Shown here: positions 1 through 6,822 of the stretch, one piece after another
Position numbering within the stretch: position 1 is the first letter of the stretch
Layout of the letters: the number at the start of each line of letters is the position of its first letter
Origin: UBA1562 sp041653955
GTDB lineage: Bacteria; Omnitrophota; Gorgyraeia; Gygaellales; Profunditerraquicolaceae
Assembly (NCBI GenBank): GCA_041653955.1
Contig: JBAZEH010000039.1
Coordinates: 1 to 10,710, forward strand
Length of the DNA: 10,710 nucleotides
Direction: 5' to 3'
The notes under the pieces: model-generated
What the model was told of the DNA's origin: nothing
The model's database searches: none
What the model saw: only the letters and a program-made list of their open reading frames with translations
Position numbers and translations under genes: made by a program

Positions 1-131
1 GAAAGGAACAAGGGAAGAGATAAATAAAGAAGCCAATAACAATAGGATTGAAAGGCAGCTGACTATGAAAAGGCGGTTCTTGAAAATATTTTTCTTTGCC
101 GTAGAACAACATGCCGCGTGATCTTTAGCCA
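1..131. other. Left edge, unassigned; two short open frames
   Basis: This is the AT-rich stretch beyond the stop of the permease gene. On the plus strand a frame is open from base 2 to a TGA at 116-118. It would give a Lys/Arg-rich 38-residue tail ending in VEQHAA, possibly the end of a convergent gene that starts outside the window. On the minus strand an ATG at 112 opens a frame that runs off the window edge (start MLFYGKEKYF), but it has no Shine-Dalgarno sequence. Neither product is recognised and at most one is likely to be real. A weak 5-bp inverted repeat (118-122 with 131-135) overlaps the permease stop. It has no T-run and is not a convincing terminator. Confidence 0.25.
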
Positions 132-1403
132 TCACCTGCTCCAGATAAACCATACAAAAAGATAAGCCGTAACCACAGCCGCTAAAGTAAAAGGCACCCC
201 TATCTTTAAGAAATCTTTGAATCTGGCTTCGTAGCCTTCTTTTTTGAGCAACCCGCAGGCAACTATATTTGCCGATGCCCCTATGGGCGTGATATTCCCC
301 CCGAGGCTGGCTCCGATCAGTAGCCCAAAGAGGAATAAAGACGGGTTTATATCCAGTTTGGCAGACATAGAGACCGCAACCGGAAGCATGGCCGCCAGGA
401 AAGGGACATTATCTATGAAGGCGGAAAGCACCATCGCGACAAAAACAAGCAGGGTATAGCCCAGGAATATATTCTGGCCTATCATACCCGATAATAAAAC
501 AGAGACCTTTTCTATCCAGCCGGTAGCGGTAATACTGCCTACCAGGATAAATATCCCGGCCAGAAAAAACGTGGTATCCCAATCCAGGGATTTTATCCCC
601 TCTAAAATAGAGCCCTTGTTCACAAGCTTCTCCCAAAGCATTGAAATAGCCCCGAATATCATACAGATCAAGCCGGCCATATAAGAGAATCCCGTATCAT
701 AAAAAGAAGACAACGCTAAAAGCAGGATCAATGCTACCAGGATAAACGTAGGAAACCATGACCTTACCCTCTCTACGGCTATAAGGCTGTTCTTTTCTTT
801 ATGGCCCTTAAACAGCAGGTAGAGCACAAAGAAAGAAGCGAAGGCGCCCAGTTCCACTGCGAAGAATATGCTGGGCCTCCCGTGATAAAAGAAAAAATCC
901 ATGAAGTTCATTTTTGCAAAACCACCCAAAAGCATACTGGGAGGGTCCCCTATCAGGGTAGCCGCGCCCTGCAGGTTGCTTGATACGGCGATGGCGATCA
1001 TCATGTTCATCGGGTTGATCTTTAACCTTTTGGCAAGCGCAAAACCTATGGGCGCCACGATCAGGACCGTAGCCACATTCTCCACAAAAGCCGAAATAAA
1101 ACCGGTCAATAAGCATATCAATAATATGGACCAGGCGGTGTTCCTGGAACGGTTTACTATGAGCTCTGCTATATACGCCGGCACGCGGCTCTCCATAAAA
1201 ATATCCGCCACGATCAGGGTGCCTACAAATATCCCCATCACATTCCAGTTTACGGCAAAGATTGCGTCCCTGAATGATATCGCCCCGCTTGAGATGAGCA
1301 GCGCCGCCGAAGCAACCGCTACATATGACCTCCTCTTCGGCAAAAATATAAAGAACAGGTAAGCCATGAAAAATACGGATAAAGATATAAACGCGTGGTT
1401 CAT
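132..1403 (-). CDS. ArsB/NhaD/DASS-type ion transporter superfamily permease, substrate unknown
   Basis: This is a 423-residue, strongly hydrophobic inner-membrane protein with about 10-12 membrane segments. It shows the internal two-fold repeat of the ion transporter superfamily: SAFVENVATVL (about 104-114) is echoed by SAFIDNVPFLA (about 327-337), and TLIGDPPS (149-156) by ITPIGASANI (371-380). Such Asn/Pro/Gly signatures line the substrate site in ArsB, NhaD and SLC13/DASS carriers, which move arsenite, Na+/H+ or dicarboxylates. The sequence does not allow a choice among these, and no arsenic genes are nearby. Length is normal for the family. The ATG start overlaps the thiE stop as ATGA, so translation is probably coupled, and an AAGGGG run lies about 10 nt upstream. 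It is the last gene of the co-directional cluster. A link to thiamine or metal export is only suggested by position. Confidence 0.82.
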   Translation of the reverse strand: MNHAFISLSVFFMAYLFFIFLPKRRSYVAVASAALLISSGAISFRDAIFAVNWNVMGIFVGTLIVADIFMESRVPAYIAELIVNRSRNTAWSILLICLLTGFISAFVENVATVLIVAPIGFALAKRLKINPMNMMIAIAVSSNLQGAATLIGDPPSMLLGGFAKMNFMDFFFYHGRPSIFFAVELGAFASFFVLYLLFKGHKEKNSLIAVERVRSWFPTFILVALILLLALSSFYDTGFSYMAGLICMIFGAISMLWEKLVNKGSILEGIKSLDWDTTFFLAGIFILVGSITATGWIEKVSVLLSGMIGQNIFLGYTLLVFVAMVLSAFIDNVPFLAAMLPVAVSMSAKLDINPSLFLFGLLIGASLGGNITPIGASANIVACGLLKKEGYEARFKDFLKIGVPFTLAAVVTAYLFVWFIWSR

Positions 1404-2023
1404 AACGCCTGCCCCTTCAATCCAAATAATTCCTGGAACTTCCTGATCTCTGATCTTACGTCCGGTTTAGTGACCACGGCAGATACCGCGCATATACCGT
1501 CCGCACCGGCCATAACTGCCTCTTTCGCGTTCAAAAGGCCTATCCCGCCGATAGCGATAACCGGAATAGAAAGATTTTCCTTTATCTTTTTTATCAATCC
1601 CGTCCCGACCGGCTCCCCCGCTTCTGGTTTTGTGCGGCTGCCAAAAACAGGCCCTACCCCGATATAATCGGCCCCCAATCCCTGCGCTTCCACGGCCTCT
1701 TTAAAGGTGCGCGCCGTTAAGCCGATGATCTTATCCTCGCCAAGCATCCTCCTGGCGGCCTCATAAGGGATATCCTCCCTGCCTAAATGCACTCCGTCAG
1801 CTCCGGACCCGATCGCTATATCCACTCTGTCATTAACCAGAAATATCACTCTCTCACAGAGTTTCCTCAATAACAAAGCCTCATTATACATAGCATTGCC
1901 CGGCTTGCTCTTCTCCCTGTATTGCACTACCTTAACACCTGAAGCGAGCGCGCTCTTTACGTCAGAGATATTTCCCGCGCGGCTAAGAGCGCTGTCGGTA
2001 ACAAAATAATATCCTTTTATCAT
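1400..2023 (-). CDS. thiE: Thiamine phosphate synthase
   Basis: The protein has 207 residues and a complete TIM-barrel ThiE fold. ThiE joins hydroxymethylpyrimidine diphosphate to the thiazole phosphate to give thiamine phosphate in the cytoplasm. Visible family motifs are QYREK (34-38), VNDRVDIA (63-70), GVHLGREDIP (77-86), GLTART (101-106, the place of the usual GxSAHT), YIGVGPVFGSRTKP (120-133, the phosphate-binding loop) and IPVIAIGGI (153-161). The start lies one base after the thi4 stop, so the two are almost certainly co-translated. The upstream ribosome site is weak. The paralogue TenI has the same fold, but QYREK, the GPVF...TKP loop and the thi4 partner favour ThiE. thiC and thiD are not in the window. 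Confidence 0.88.
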   Translation of the reverse strand: MIKGYYFVTDSALSRAGNISDVKSALASGVKVVQYREKSKPGNAMYNEALLLRKLCERVIFLVNDRVDIAIGSGADGVHLGREDIPYEAARRMLGEDKIIGLTARTFKEAVEAQGLGADYIGVGPVFGSRTKPEAGEPVGTGLIKKIKENLSIPVIAIGGIGLLNAKEAVMAGADGICAVSAVVTKPDVRSEIRKFQELFGLKGQAL

Positions 2024-2024
2024 T

Positions 2025-2795
2025 TTACCGCTTGCGCAGGTCTAACGCGACTCTCTTGCCCGACAAAAGCATCCCTCCGAAAATAGGCCCCATACGCGGC
2101 CCTCCAAAAACGGCATTCGCGCACATCCCGCATACATAAAGCCCGGGGCAAACCTCCTTAGAGTTCTTGACTATCATATCTTCCGCGGCGTCTGCCCACA
2201 TAGACTGCTCCCCCATTATCCTGCCGCTCTTTGTCTTCATTCTTATCCCGGATTTTCTCTCGGCTATGCGCGCGACCTCCGCTGCGTGCCCTGTCGCATC
2301 TACCACTACTGCGGCCTTCATGGTAAGCGGGTCAACATGCAGGTTAGCCATCTCTACCGCCGTCCAATTCAAGACCAGGCCGCAAATACGCCCTTTCCTT
2401 ACCATAACATCTTCGGCGCTCACGCAATTGAATATTTTTACCCCCGCCTTGATCGCCTTAGAACATATGGTCGCGACTGCCTCAACGGAATCAGCTAAAT
2501 AATAATCCTTTTCATAAAGCCGTGTCCTTACCCCCAGCTCATCCAATATGCCTTTCGCTTTCTCCTGCACGACTATCTCATTGAACATCATCCCCCCGCC
2601 CCACATACCTCCGCCTACGGAAAGTTTTCTTTCAAAGATAGACACTTTTTTACCTGCCTTAGCCAGGTAATAACCGCACACCATACCCGCCGGGCCTGCC
2701 CCTGCTATAGCCACATCAATATCCAATGACTTAAGCAGTTTATTTTTATAAGACTCTATTATCGCCCGCGAGATCTTGACCTCATCAAGTCGCAT
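2025..2795 (-). CDS. thi4: Thi4 family thiazole synthase, archaeal-type, probably sulfide-dependent
   Basis: The 256-residue product makes the thiazole half of thiamine from NAD, glycine and sulfur. Visible are an N-terminal FAD/NAD Rossmann motif GAGPAG (32-37), FERKLSVGGGMWGGGMM (54-70), LHVDPLTMKAAVVVDATGH (152-170) and the C-terminal RMGPIFGGMLLSGKR (234-248), all typical of Thi4. Yeast Thi4 gives up its own sulfur from a Cys shortly after the GHDGPFG segment. Here that segment (GHAAEVARIAERK) has no Cys, as in archaeal enzymes that use free sulfide and Fe(II). I start at the second ATG (2795) because GGAGG at 2803-2807 sits 7 nt before it and only 1 nt before the ATG at 2801. Ribose-1,5-bisphosphate isomerase is a related family, but the adjacent thiE argues for thiamine synthesis. 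Confidence 0.88.
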   Translation of the reverse strand: MRLDEVKISRAIIESYKNKLLKSLDIDVAIAGAGPAGMVCGYYLAKAGKKVSIFERKLSVGGGMWGGGMMFNEIVVQEKAKGILDELGVRTRLYEKDYYLADSVEAVATICSKAIKAGVKIFNCVSAEDVMVRKGRICGLVLNWTAVEMANLHVDPLTMKAAVVVDATGHAAEVARIAERKSGIRMKTKSGRIMGEQSMWADAAEDMIVKNSKEVCPGLYVCGMCANAVFGGPRMGPIFGGMLLSGKRVALDLRKR

Positions 2796-2802
2796 CTTCA
2801 TG

Positions 2803-2807
2803 CCTCC
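2803..2807 (-). promoter_or_regulatory. Shine-Dalgarno site that sets the thi4 start
   Basis: A perfect GGAGG lies in the 31-nt gap between amrS and thi4. It is 1 nt from the upstream ATG (2801) but 7 nt from the in-frame ATG at 2795, so the shorter Thi4 start is favoured. The rest of the gap is AT-rich and too short for a TPP riboswitch. Confidence 0.7.
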
Positions 2808-2832
2808 GTATCTTTTAATGTTTTAGCTATGC

Positions 2833-3843
2833 TCAAAATACCCCCGGTATCTTAGCATTACATTCAGGACACCTGCCCTTTTCCATATTATACTCTGACA
2901 CGCTGAACATCTCCCTTTTTATCAGCAGTTGCCCGCAGTCTGAACAACGCGTATCATTACCCCAGCCGTATACATTTCCCGCGTATACGAATTTAAGCCC
3001 TGATTTCTTTCCTATGGCGCTTGCCTTCTCAAGCGTCGCCTCCGGAGTAGGATGATTATGGGTGGCCTTATAGTCCGGATGAAAACGGGAAACATGCCAG
3101 GGGATATTCTTATCTACTCCGGCTATAAAGCGCGCTATGCCTTCAAGCTCTTCTTCCGAATCATTCTCTCCGGGCACCACTAAAGTAGTTATTTCAACCC
3201 ATATACCGGACTCACGCATCAGCCGGATAGCTTCCAATACCGGTTTAAGGGACGCCGAGCAGATATTTTTATACGAACTCTCCCTGAAAAACTTAAGGTC
3301 TATATTCGCCGCGGAAAGCCAGGGCCCGGCCATCTCTATGCATTCCCTTGTCATATAGCCATTGGTTACAAAATTATTATAAAGCCCTCTCTCTTTAGCT
3401 AACCTCGCCGTGTCCATCGCGTATTCAAAGAATATGGTAGGTTCGGTATAAGTATAGGATATACTCCTGCATTTATTCTTTAACGCCGCTTCTACTATCT
3501 CTTGCGGAGTAAACTCTTCTATGGCAGGCCCTGAACTGCCATCCATGAATGAGGCCTGCGAGATATTCCAGTTCTGGCAGAATTCGCAGCGAAAATTACA
3601 CCCTATGGTGGCAATGGAAAAACTCAGGGAACCGGGGAAAAAATGATAAAAAGGCTTCTTCTCTATGGGGTCTACGTGCGCTGCCGCCGCCTTTCCATAG
3701 GCGTGCGTATATAATATCCCTTCTATATTCTGCCTGACCCCGCAAAAACCAAACCCTTTATCCCTTATACGGCAACGATGGCTGCAAAGGTGGCAACGGA
3801 CCGCCCCGTCTTTGATCTTCTCATAAAGCAATGCCTCTTTCAT
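2833..3843 (-). CDS. amrS: AmrS-type radical SAM enzyme (AmmeMemoRadiSam family)
   Basis: This is a 336-residue cytoplasmic enzyme with the radical SAM cluster motif CNFRCEFC (C82, C86, C89), which binds a 4Fe-4S cluster and S-adenosylmethionine. The N-terminal block has Cys17, Cys20, Cys24 and Cys34 in the CHLCSHRC...GFCGVR pattern typical of AmrS, the radical SAM member of the AmmeMemoRadiSam system. TYTEPTIFFEYA (131-142) and NIDLKFF (180-186) match PFL-activase-like relatives. A C-terminal Cys4 pair (CSDC at 300-303, CPEC at 325-328) looks like a zinc ribbon. The substrate of the family is not established. The usual partners, AMMECR1 (amrA) and Memo (amrB), are not in this window. The start overlaps the stop of the PP-loop gene as ATGA, and the gene ends 31-37 nt before thi4. 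PflA-like annotations in databases would refer to the same family. Confidence 0.88.
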   Translation of the reverse strand: MKEALLYEKIKDGAVRCHLCSHRCRIRDKGFGFCGVRQNIEGILYTHAYGKAAAAHVDPIEKKPFYHFFPGSLSFSIATIGCNFRCEFCQNWNISQASFMDGSSGPAIEEFTPQEIVEAALKNKCRSISYTYTEPTIFFEYAMDTARLAKERGLYNNFVTNGYMTRECIEMAGPWLSAANIDLKFFRESSYKNICSASLKPVLEAIRLMRESGIWVEITTLVVPGENDSEEELEGIARFIAGVDKNIPWHVSRFHPDYKATHNHPTPEATLEKASAIGKKSGLKFVYAGNVYGWGNDTRCSDCGQLLIKREMFSVSEYNMEKGRCPECNAKIPGVF

Positions 3844-4811
3844 ACCCTAATACCCGAAAGGCCTTTCCTTGCGATCGGAGAAACCCTGAAAACACGCTCT
3901 TCGCCTCCGGGCCCCCTTTTGCATAATATATCAGCTTCTCTATCGGAATTAATGTCGCAATAGCCGCAGGTTATGCCGCAGGAAAAGCTGATCGATCCTT
4001 CATCAAATACCCCCCTGCCCAAAGAGGTCGGCCCTGCGATATCTTCTCCGGGCATAAACATATAATCGCTGTCCCGCGCTGAATTTAAAAGCCGCTCATT
4101 CTCTTTTTCATCTCTTCCCACAACAAGCCTGGCCTTATCATTCAACCGGAAATGCCTGCCTATCTTTAATAATTCTACGCCTTCGCGGCTCAAGCCCTCA
4201 TGGGCGATAAGGTCCTTAAGCCTCCTGGAGAATCCCGGGTCGGTCAATAAACACCCTCCGGCAGGCTGCGCATAGTTTTGAATACCCAGCTTTCCCGCCA
4301 GATCTATCTGCGCCTTACGCCCCCTGCCGCTGAAACCCAGCAGGTTCCCGCGCCTTACCCACCCCTCCTTCTCGGGGATACTCTCTTCAAGGAGCTTAGC
4401 CGAAAGGGGCCTTAAAATAAGCCCTTCCAGGCCCGAAGCCTTCGCTATAATACCCAATGCCTCCTTATGCTGGGACATCGGCCTTTGCCCTAATACTTCT
4501 CCGGTAATAATAAACTTTGCCCCCTCCCGGCACATTATTTCTTCTGCTTTTTTCAACATCAATATCTTACAGTCTATACAGGGGTTCATCAATGAGCCCC
4601 TGCCATGCGCGGGCTTTTCAACGAGCTTCAGGAAATCTTCGCATATATCCGCTTCTCTTACTTCTATCCCTATATCGGCAATGGCCTTTCCCGGCTTAGC
4701 GCTGAAAGGTATCCCAAACCTTATACCTATAACCTCGATGCCTTCCTCTTTTATAAATTTAGCGGCCAACAGGCCATCAAGCCCTCCAGAGATCAAAGCA
4801 ATAGCTTTCAT
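3840..4811 (-). CDS. PP-loop (AANH) protein with C-terminal NFACT-R-like domain, tRNA-thiolase related
   Basis: This is a 323-residue protein of a family often labelled ThiI-, TrmU- or MnmA-like. The N-terminus has the ATP-pyrophosphatase loop SGGLDG (8-13), where relatives have SGGxDS. It is followed by NPCIDCK (77-82, a CxxC pair as in sulfur-handling PP-loop enzymes), TGEVLGQRPMSQ (103-114) and QPAGGCLLTD (182-191). Residues about 217-241 (IGRHFR...LVVGRDEKEN) resemble the NFACT-R/DUF814 RNA-binding segment. A further Cys cluster, C278, C282 and C285, lies near the end. A role in RNA or cofactor sulfuration is plausible but unproven. The ATG at 4811 lies 2 nt after the feoB stop. A TTG at 4817 would add two residues and give a 4-nt overlap, but I prefer ATG, where the conserved N-terminus begins. 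It is coupled to amrS by ATGA. Confidence 0.8.
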   Translation of the reverse strand: MKAIALISGGLDGLLAAKFIKEEGIEVIGIRFGIPFSAKPGKAIADIGIEVREADICEDFLKLVEKPAHGRGSLMNPCIDCKILMLKKAEEIMCREGAKFIITGEVLGQRPMSQHKEALGIIAKASGLEGLILRPLSAKLLEESIPEKEGWVRRGNLLGFSGRGRKAQIDLAGKLGIQNYAQPAGGCLLTDPGFSRRLKDLIAHEGLSREGVELLKIGRHFRLNDKARLVVGRDEKENERLLNSARDSDYMFMPGEDIAGPTSLGRGVFDEGSISFSCGITCGYCDINSDREADILCKRGPGGEERVFRVSPIARKGLSGIRV

Positions 4812-4813
4812 GA

Positions 4814-6556
4814 TCAATGCATAATCCCGAAATTCAATATTGTCCCTACTACTAACCCGACGGAAACCATAATCAGCGTGGATTTTATCAAATCCTTAAA
4901 GCCAAGCTCTTTGAATAATACGGCAAATGTGGCGATGCAAGGAAAGGAGATAGCGAGGAGCGTAGCGGATATAAAAAGCTGTTTTGCGGTCAACCCCAGC
5001 GGCATAAGCATTCCAGCCGCGACATCTTTCCTTATAAAACCTATGGCGAGAGCAACGGCGGTCTCTTTGGGGAGCCCGAATAACCCGCTGATCACCGGAG
5101 AGAATAATGAGCTCACGATCTCGAATAAATTAAAGAACGTCAGGATATTTATTATCAACACACCCAGCAAAACTATGGGGACCGCTTCAATTAAAAACCA
5201 TTTTATCCTTGAAAGGAGTTTCTTCCAGAATGTCCGCAGAGGCGGAAACCTGTAAGGGGGGATCTCAATCAGCAGCTCCGGGCTGTAGCCCTTCATAACC
5301 CGGTTCAAGATAATACCCAATATCAACCATAAAGAGAATAATACCAGGTATACCCCTAAGACATAGAACCCTCCAAAACCACCCAACATCGCGAATATCA
5401 TAGCCTGTAAAGGCACGCAGGGCACGCCTATGGATATAAGGGTTGAAGCTATGAACCTCTCGCGCCTGGATTCCAGGATACGCGTTGCCATGATCCCGGG
5501 CACATTGCAGCCAAAGCCTAAAAGGACGGGGATTATCGTATAGCCGTGCAGCCCCAGCCGGTGCAAAAGGTTATCCAGCAATATAGCCAAACGCGGCAGG
5601 TAACCGGTATCCTCTAATATACTTAGTACGAAATAGAATGCTATAACGTAAGGCAGGACCATCCCGAATTCAATATAAGGAGCTGTAGTCAATAATCCCA
5701 GCGATTGCTTAAAATCAATCGCTCCGTTTATCAGGTCGCCGATCAGGAGATGATAGAGAAAATTTCCCGTTTGGCCTTCCTTCCCTAAAAATAAGCTTAA
5801 TCTCTCAAGAACGGGTTGGTAAACATCCAGAAATATAGGGTCTGTTATTCTGCTGATTATAGACTCCCCCAGAAAACGCACGAACTTAAACGCCAGGTAT
5901 ATTATCCCTATCCCCATCAGCAATCCCGATAAAGGCCTGACAGAAGCATCTTCAAGAAGCTCTCTTAAGGTATGGTGCCTGTGCCGCAGCTGCTGCACGC
6001 TCTCGACTATACTGCCTATATCCTTCCAGCGCTCTTCATGGCTGATATTCCTTATGGGCTTCTCCTTCGCCTCCTGTATCCTCTGTATCAATAGCTTGAT
6101 CCCCACGCCGGTCACCGCGCAGACAGATACCACAGGCACGCCCAATAGTTCTTCAAGCTTCCGGGTATCAATGGTTATACCGTGGTGCGTGGCCTCATCG
6201 CACATATTAAGGCAAACAGCCACCGGGTAACCGTCCTCTATGAGCTGCAATGTCAGATAAAGGTTCCTCTCAAGGTTTGTGGAATCAATGATGCTTATGA
6301 TCATAAATTCATCGCGAGGGGAATCTTTTAGTAACGCGGATACCACTTCTTCCGCTTTAGAGGAGGATTCCAACGAATAAGTCCCGGGGAGGTCAAGGAC
6401 CTCTATCCTTTCTCCGTCAGCCTTGAGATATCCCTTGGTTATCTCAATAGTAGTGCCGGGGTAATTCGAAGATATGACCTGGATCCCGGTGAGGCGGGAA
6501 AATACCACGCTCTTGCCTACATTAGGATTACCGATCAGAAAAACCCTTTTTATCAT
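4814..6556 (-). CDS. feoB: Ferrous iron transport protein B, short variant
   Basis: This is the inner-membrane Fe(II) transporter, with an N-terminal G domain and a membrane channel. G-protein motifs are complete: G1 GNPNVGKS (9-16), Thr in NYPGTT (31-36), G3 DLPGTYSL (55-62), G4 NMCDE (117-121) and G5 around SVCAVTG (144-150). Two gate-type segments follow from about residue 210, with Cys in GFGCNVPGIMATR (C350), GVPCVPLQA (C380) and SFPCIATF (C540). At 580 residues it is shorter than enterobacterial FeoB (over 700) and ends right after the last membrane helices. The usual Cys-SARLP-like sequence after the second gate Cys is replaced by C-VPLQAM, so this may be a separate FeoB subgroup. The ATG overlaps the feoA stop (ATGA), with GAGG 5 nt upstream. 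Fe(II) is the expected substrate, though another divalent metal is possible. Confidence 0.88.
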   Translation of the reverse strand: MIKRVFLIGNPNVGKSVVFSRLTGIQVISSNYPGTTIEITKGYLKADGERIEVLDLPGTYSLESSSKAEEVVSALLKDSPRDEFMIISIIDSTNLERNLYLTLQLIEDGYPVAVCLNMCDEATHHGITIDTRKLEELLGVPVVSVCAVTGVGIKLLIQRIQEAKEKPIRNISHEERWKDIGSIVESVQQLRHRHHTLRELLEDASVRPLSGLLMGIGIIYLAFKFVRFLGESIISRITDPIFLDVYQPVLERLSLFLGKEGQTGNFLYHLLIGDLINGAIDFKQSLGLLTTAPYIEFGMVLPYVIAFYFVLSILEDTGYLPRLAILLDNLLHRLGLHGYTIIPVLLGFGCNVPGIMATRILESRRERFIASTLISIGVPCVPLQAMIFAMLGGFGGFYVLGVYLVLFSLWLILGIILNRVMKGYSPELLIEIPPYRFPPLRTFWKKLLSRIKWFLIEAVPIVLLGVLIINILTFFNLFEIVSSLFSPVISGLFGLPKETAVALAIGFIRKDVAAGMLMPLGLTAKQLFISATLLAISFPCIATFAVLFKELGFKDLIKSTLIMVSVGLVVGTILNFGIMH

Positions 6557-6789
6557 TCTACCTCTACCGTTATCTTTGCCGCCATGCCGTGTCCTAAAGC
6601 CAGGACGCTCCTGCCTACCTTAATTGTCACCGGGCCCCTTAACGCGAAATGACTGAGTTTAGTTATCTCTCTGCCCGCATAGATGCCCAGGCTCATCATC
6701 CTGTTGGCAAAACCGCTCCCTCCTAAGATGGCCGTTACCCTTCCTTTTTGCCTTTCTTTCATTTTGATCAAAGATATATTTTTTTTCAT
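6553..6789 (-). CDS. feoA: FeoA-family SH3-like protein
   Basis: A 78-residue, single-domain cytoplasmic protein with the small beta-barrel (SH3-like) fold of FeoA, thought to bind and tune FeoB. Family marks are GRVTAILGGSGFANRMMSLGI (16-36), AGREI (38-42), GPVTIKVGRSVLALGHGMAAKI (52-73): a Leu/Gly-rich core, then the G-x-x-ALG-x-GMA tail. Length is usual for the family. It starts 33 nt after the ZIP stop and its own stop overlaps the feoB start, the standard feoAB arrangement. The ribosome site is weak (GAG about 3 nt upstream); an internal ATG at codon 10 is an alternative start. The related C-terminal domain of DtxR-type repressors is excluded because there is no DNA-binding domain. Confidence 0.9.
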   Translation of the reverse strand: MKKNISLIKMKERQKGRVTAILGGSGFANRMMSLGIYAGREITKLSHFALRGPVTIKVGRSVLALGHGMAAKITVEVE

Positions 6790-6822
6790 AGCTCTACGTT
6801 ACGTTGAAAAATAGGCGGGTAT

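Noticed and set aside
118..135. GTGAT/ATCAC inverted repeat as a terminator of the cluster
   Set aside because: Only 5 bp, overlaps the permease stop codon and has no T-run on either side.
901..1362. 153-codon plus-strand open frame opposite the permease gene
   Set aside because: It is the antisense shadow of a well-conserved membrane protein gene, with no ribosome site and no recognisable protein family.
2650..2670. 7-bp inverted repeat TTACCTG/CAGGTAA with a T-run beside it
   Set aside because: It lies inside conserved thi4 codons. On the minus strand it is followed by A residues, and on the plus strand the T-run is on the wrong side, so it cannot be a standard terminator.
2802..2832. Possible TPP riboswitch before thi4
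   Set aside because: The gap is only 31 nt and is filled by AT-rich bases and the Shine-Dalgarno site; a TPP aptamer needs about 100 nt.
4605..5255. 216-codon plus-strand open frame across the feoB/PP-loop junction
   Set aside because: It is antisense to two clearly conserved genes and shows no domain or start signal of its own.
5985..6002. GC-rich near-palindrome around GCAGCTGC
   Set aside because: It is inside feoB codons for a Gln/Leu/Arg/His-rich linker. It is imperfect and easily explained by codon use.
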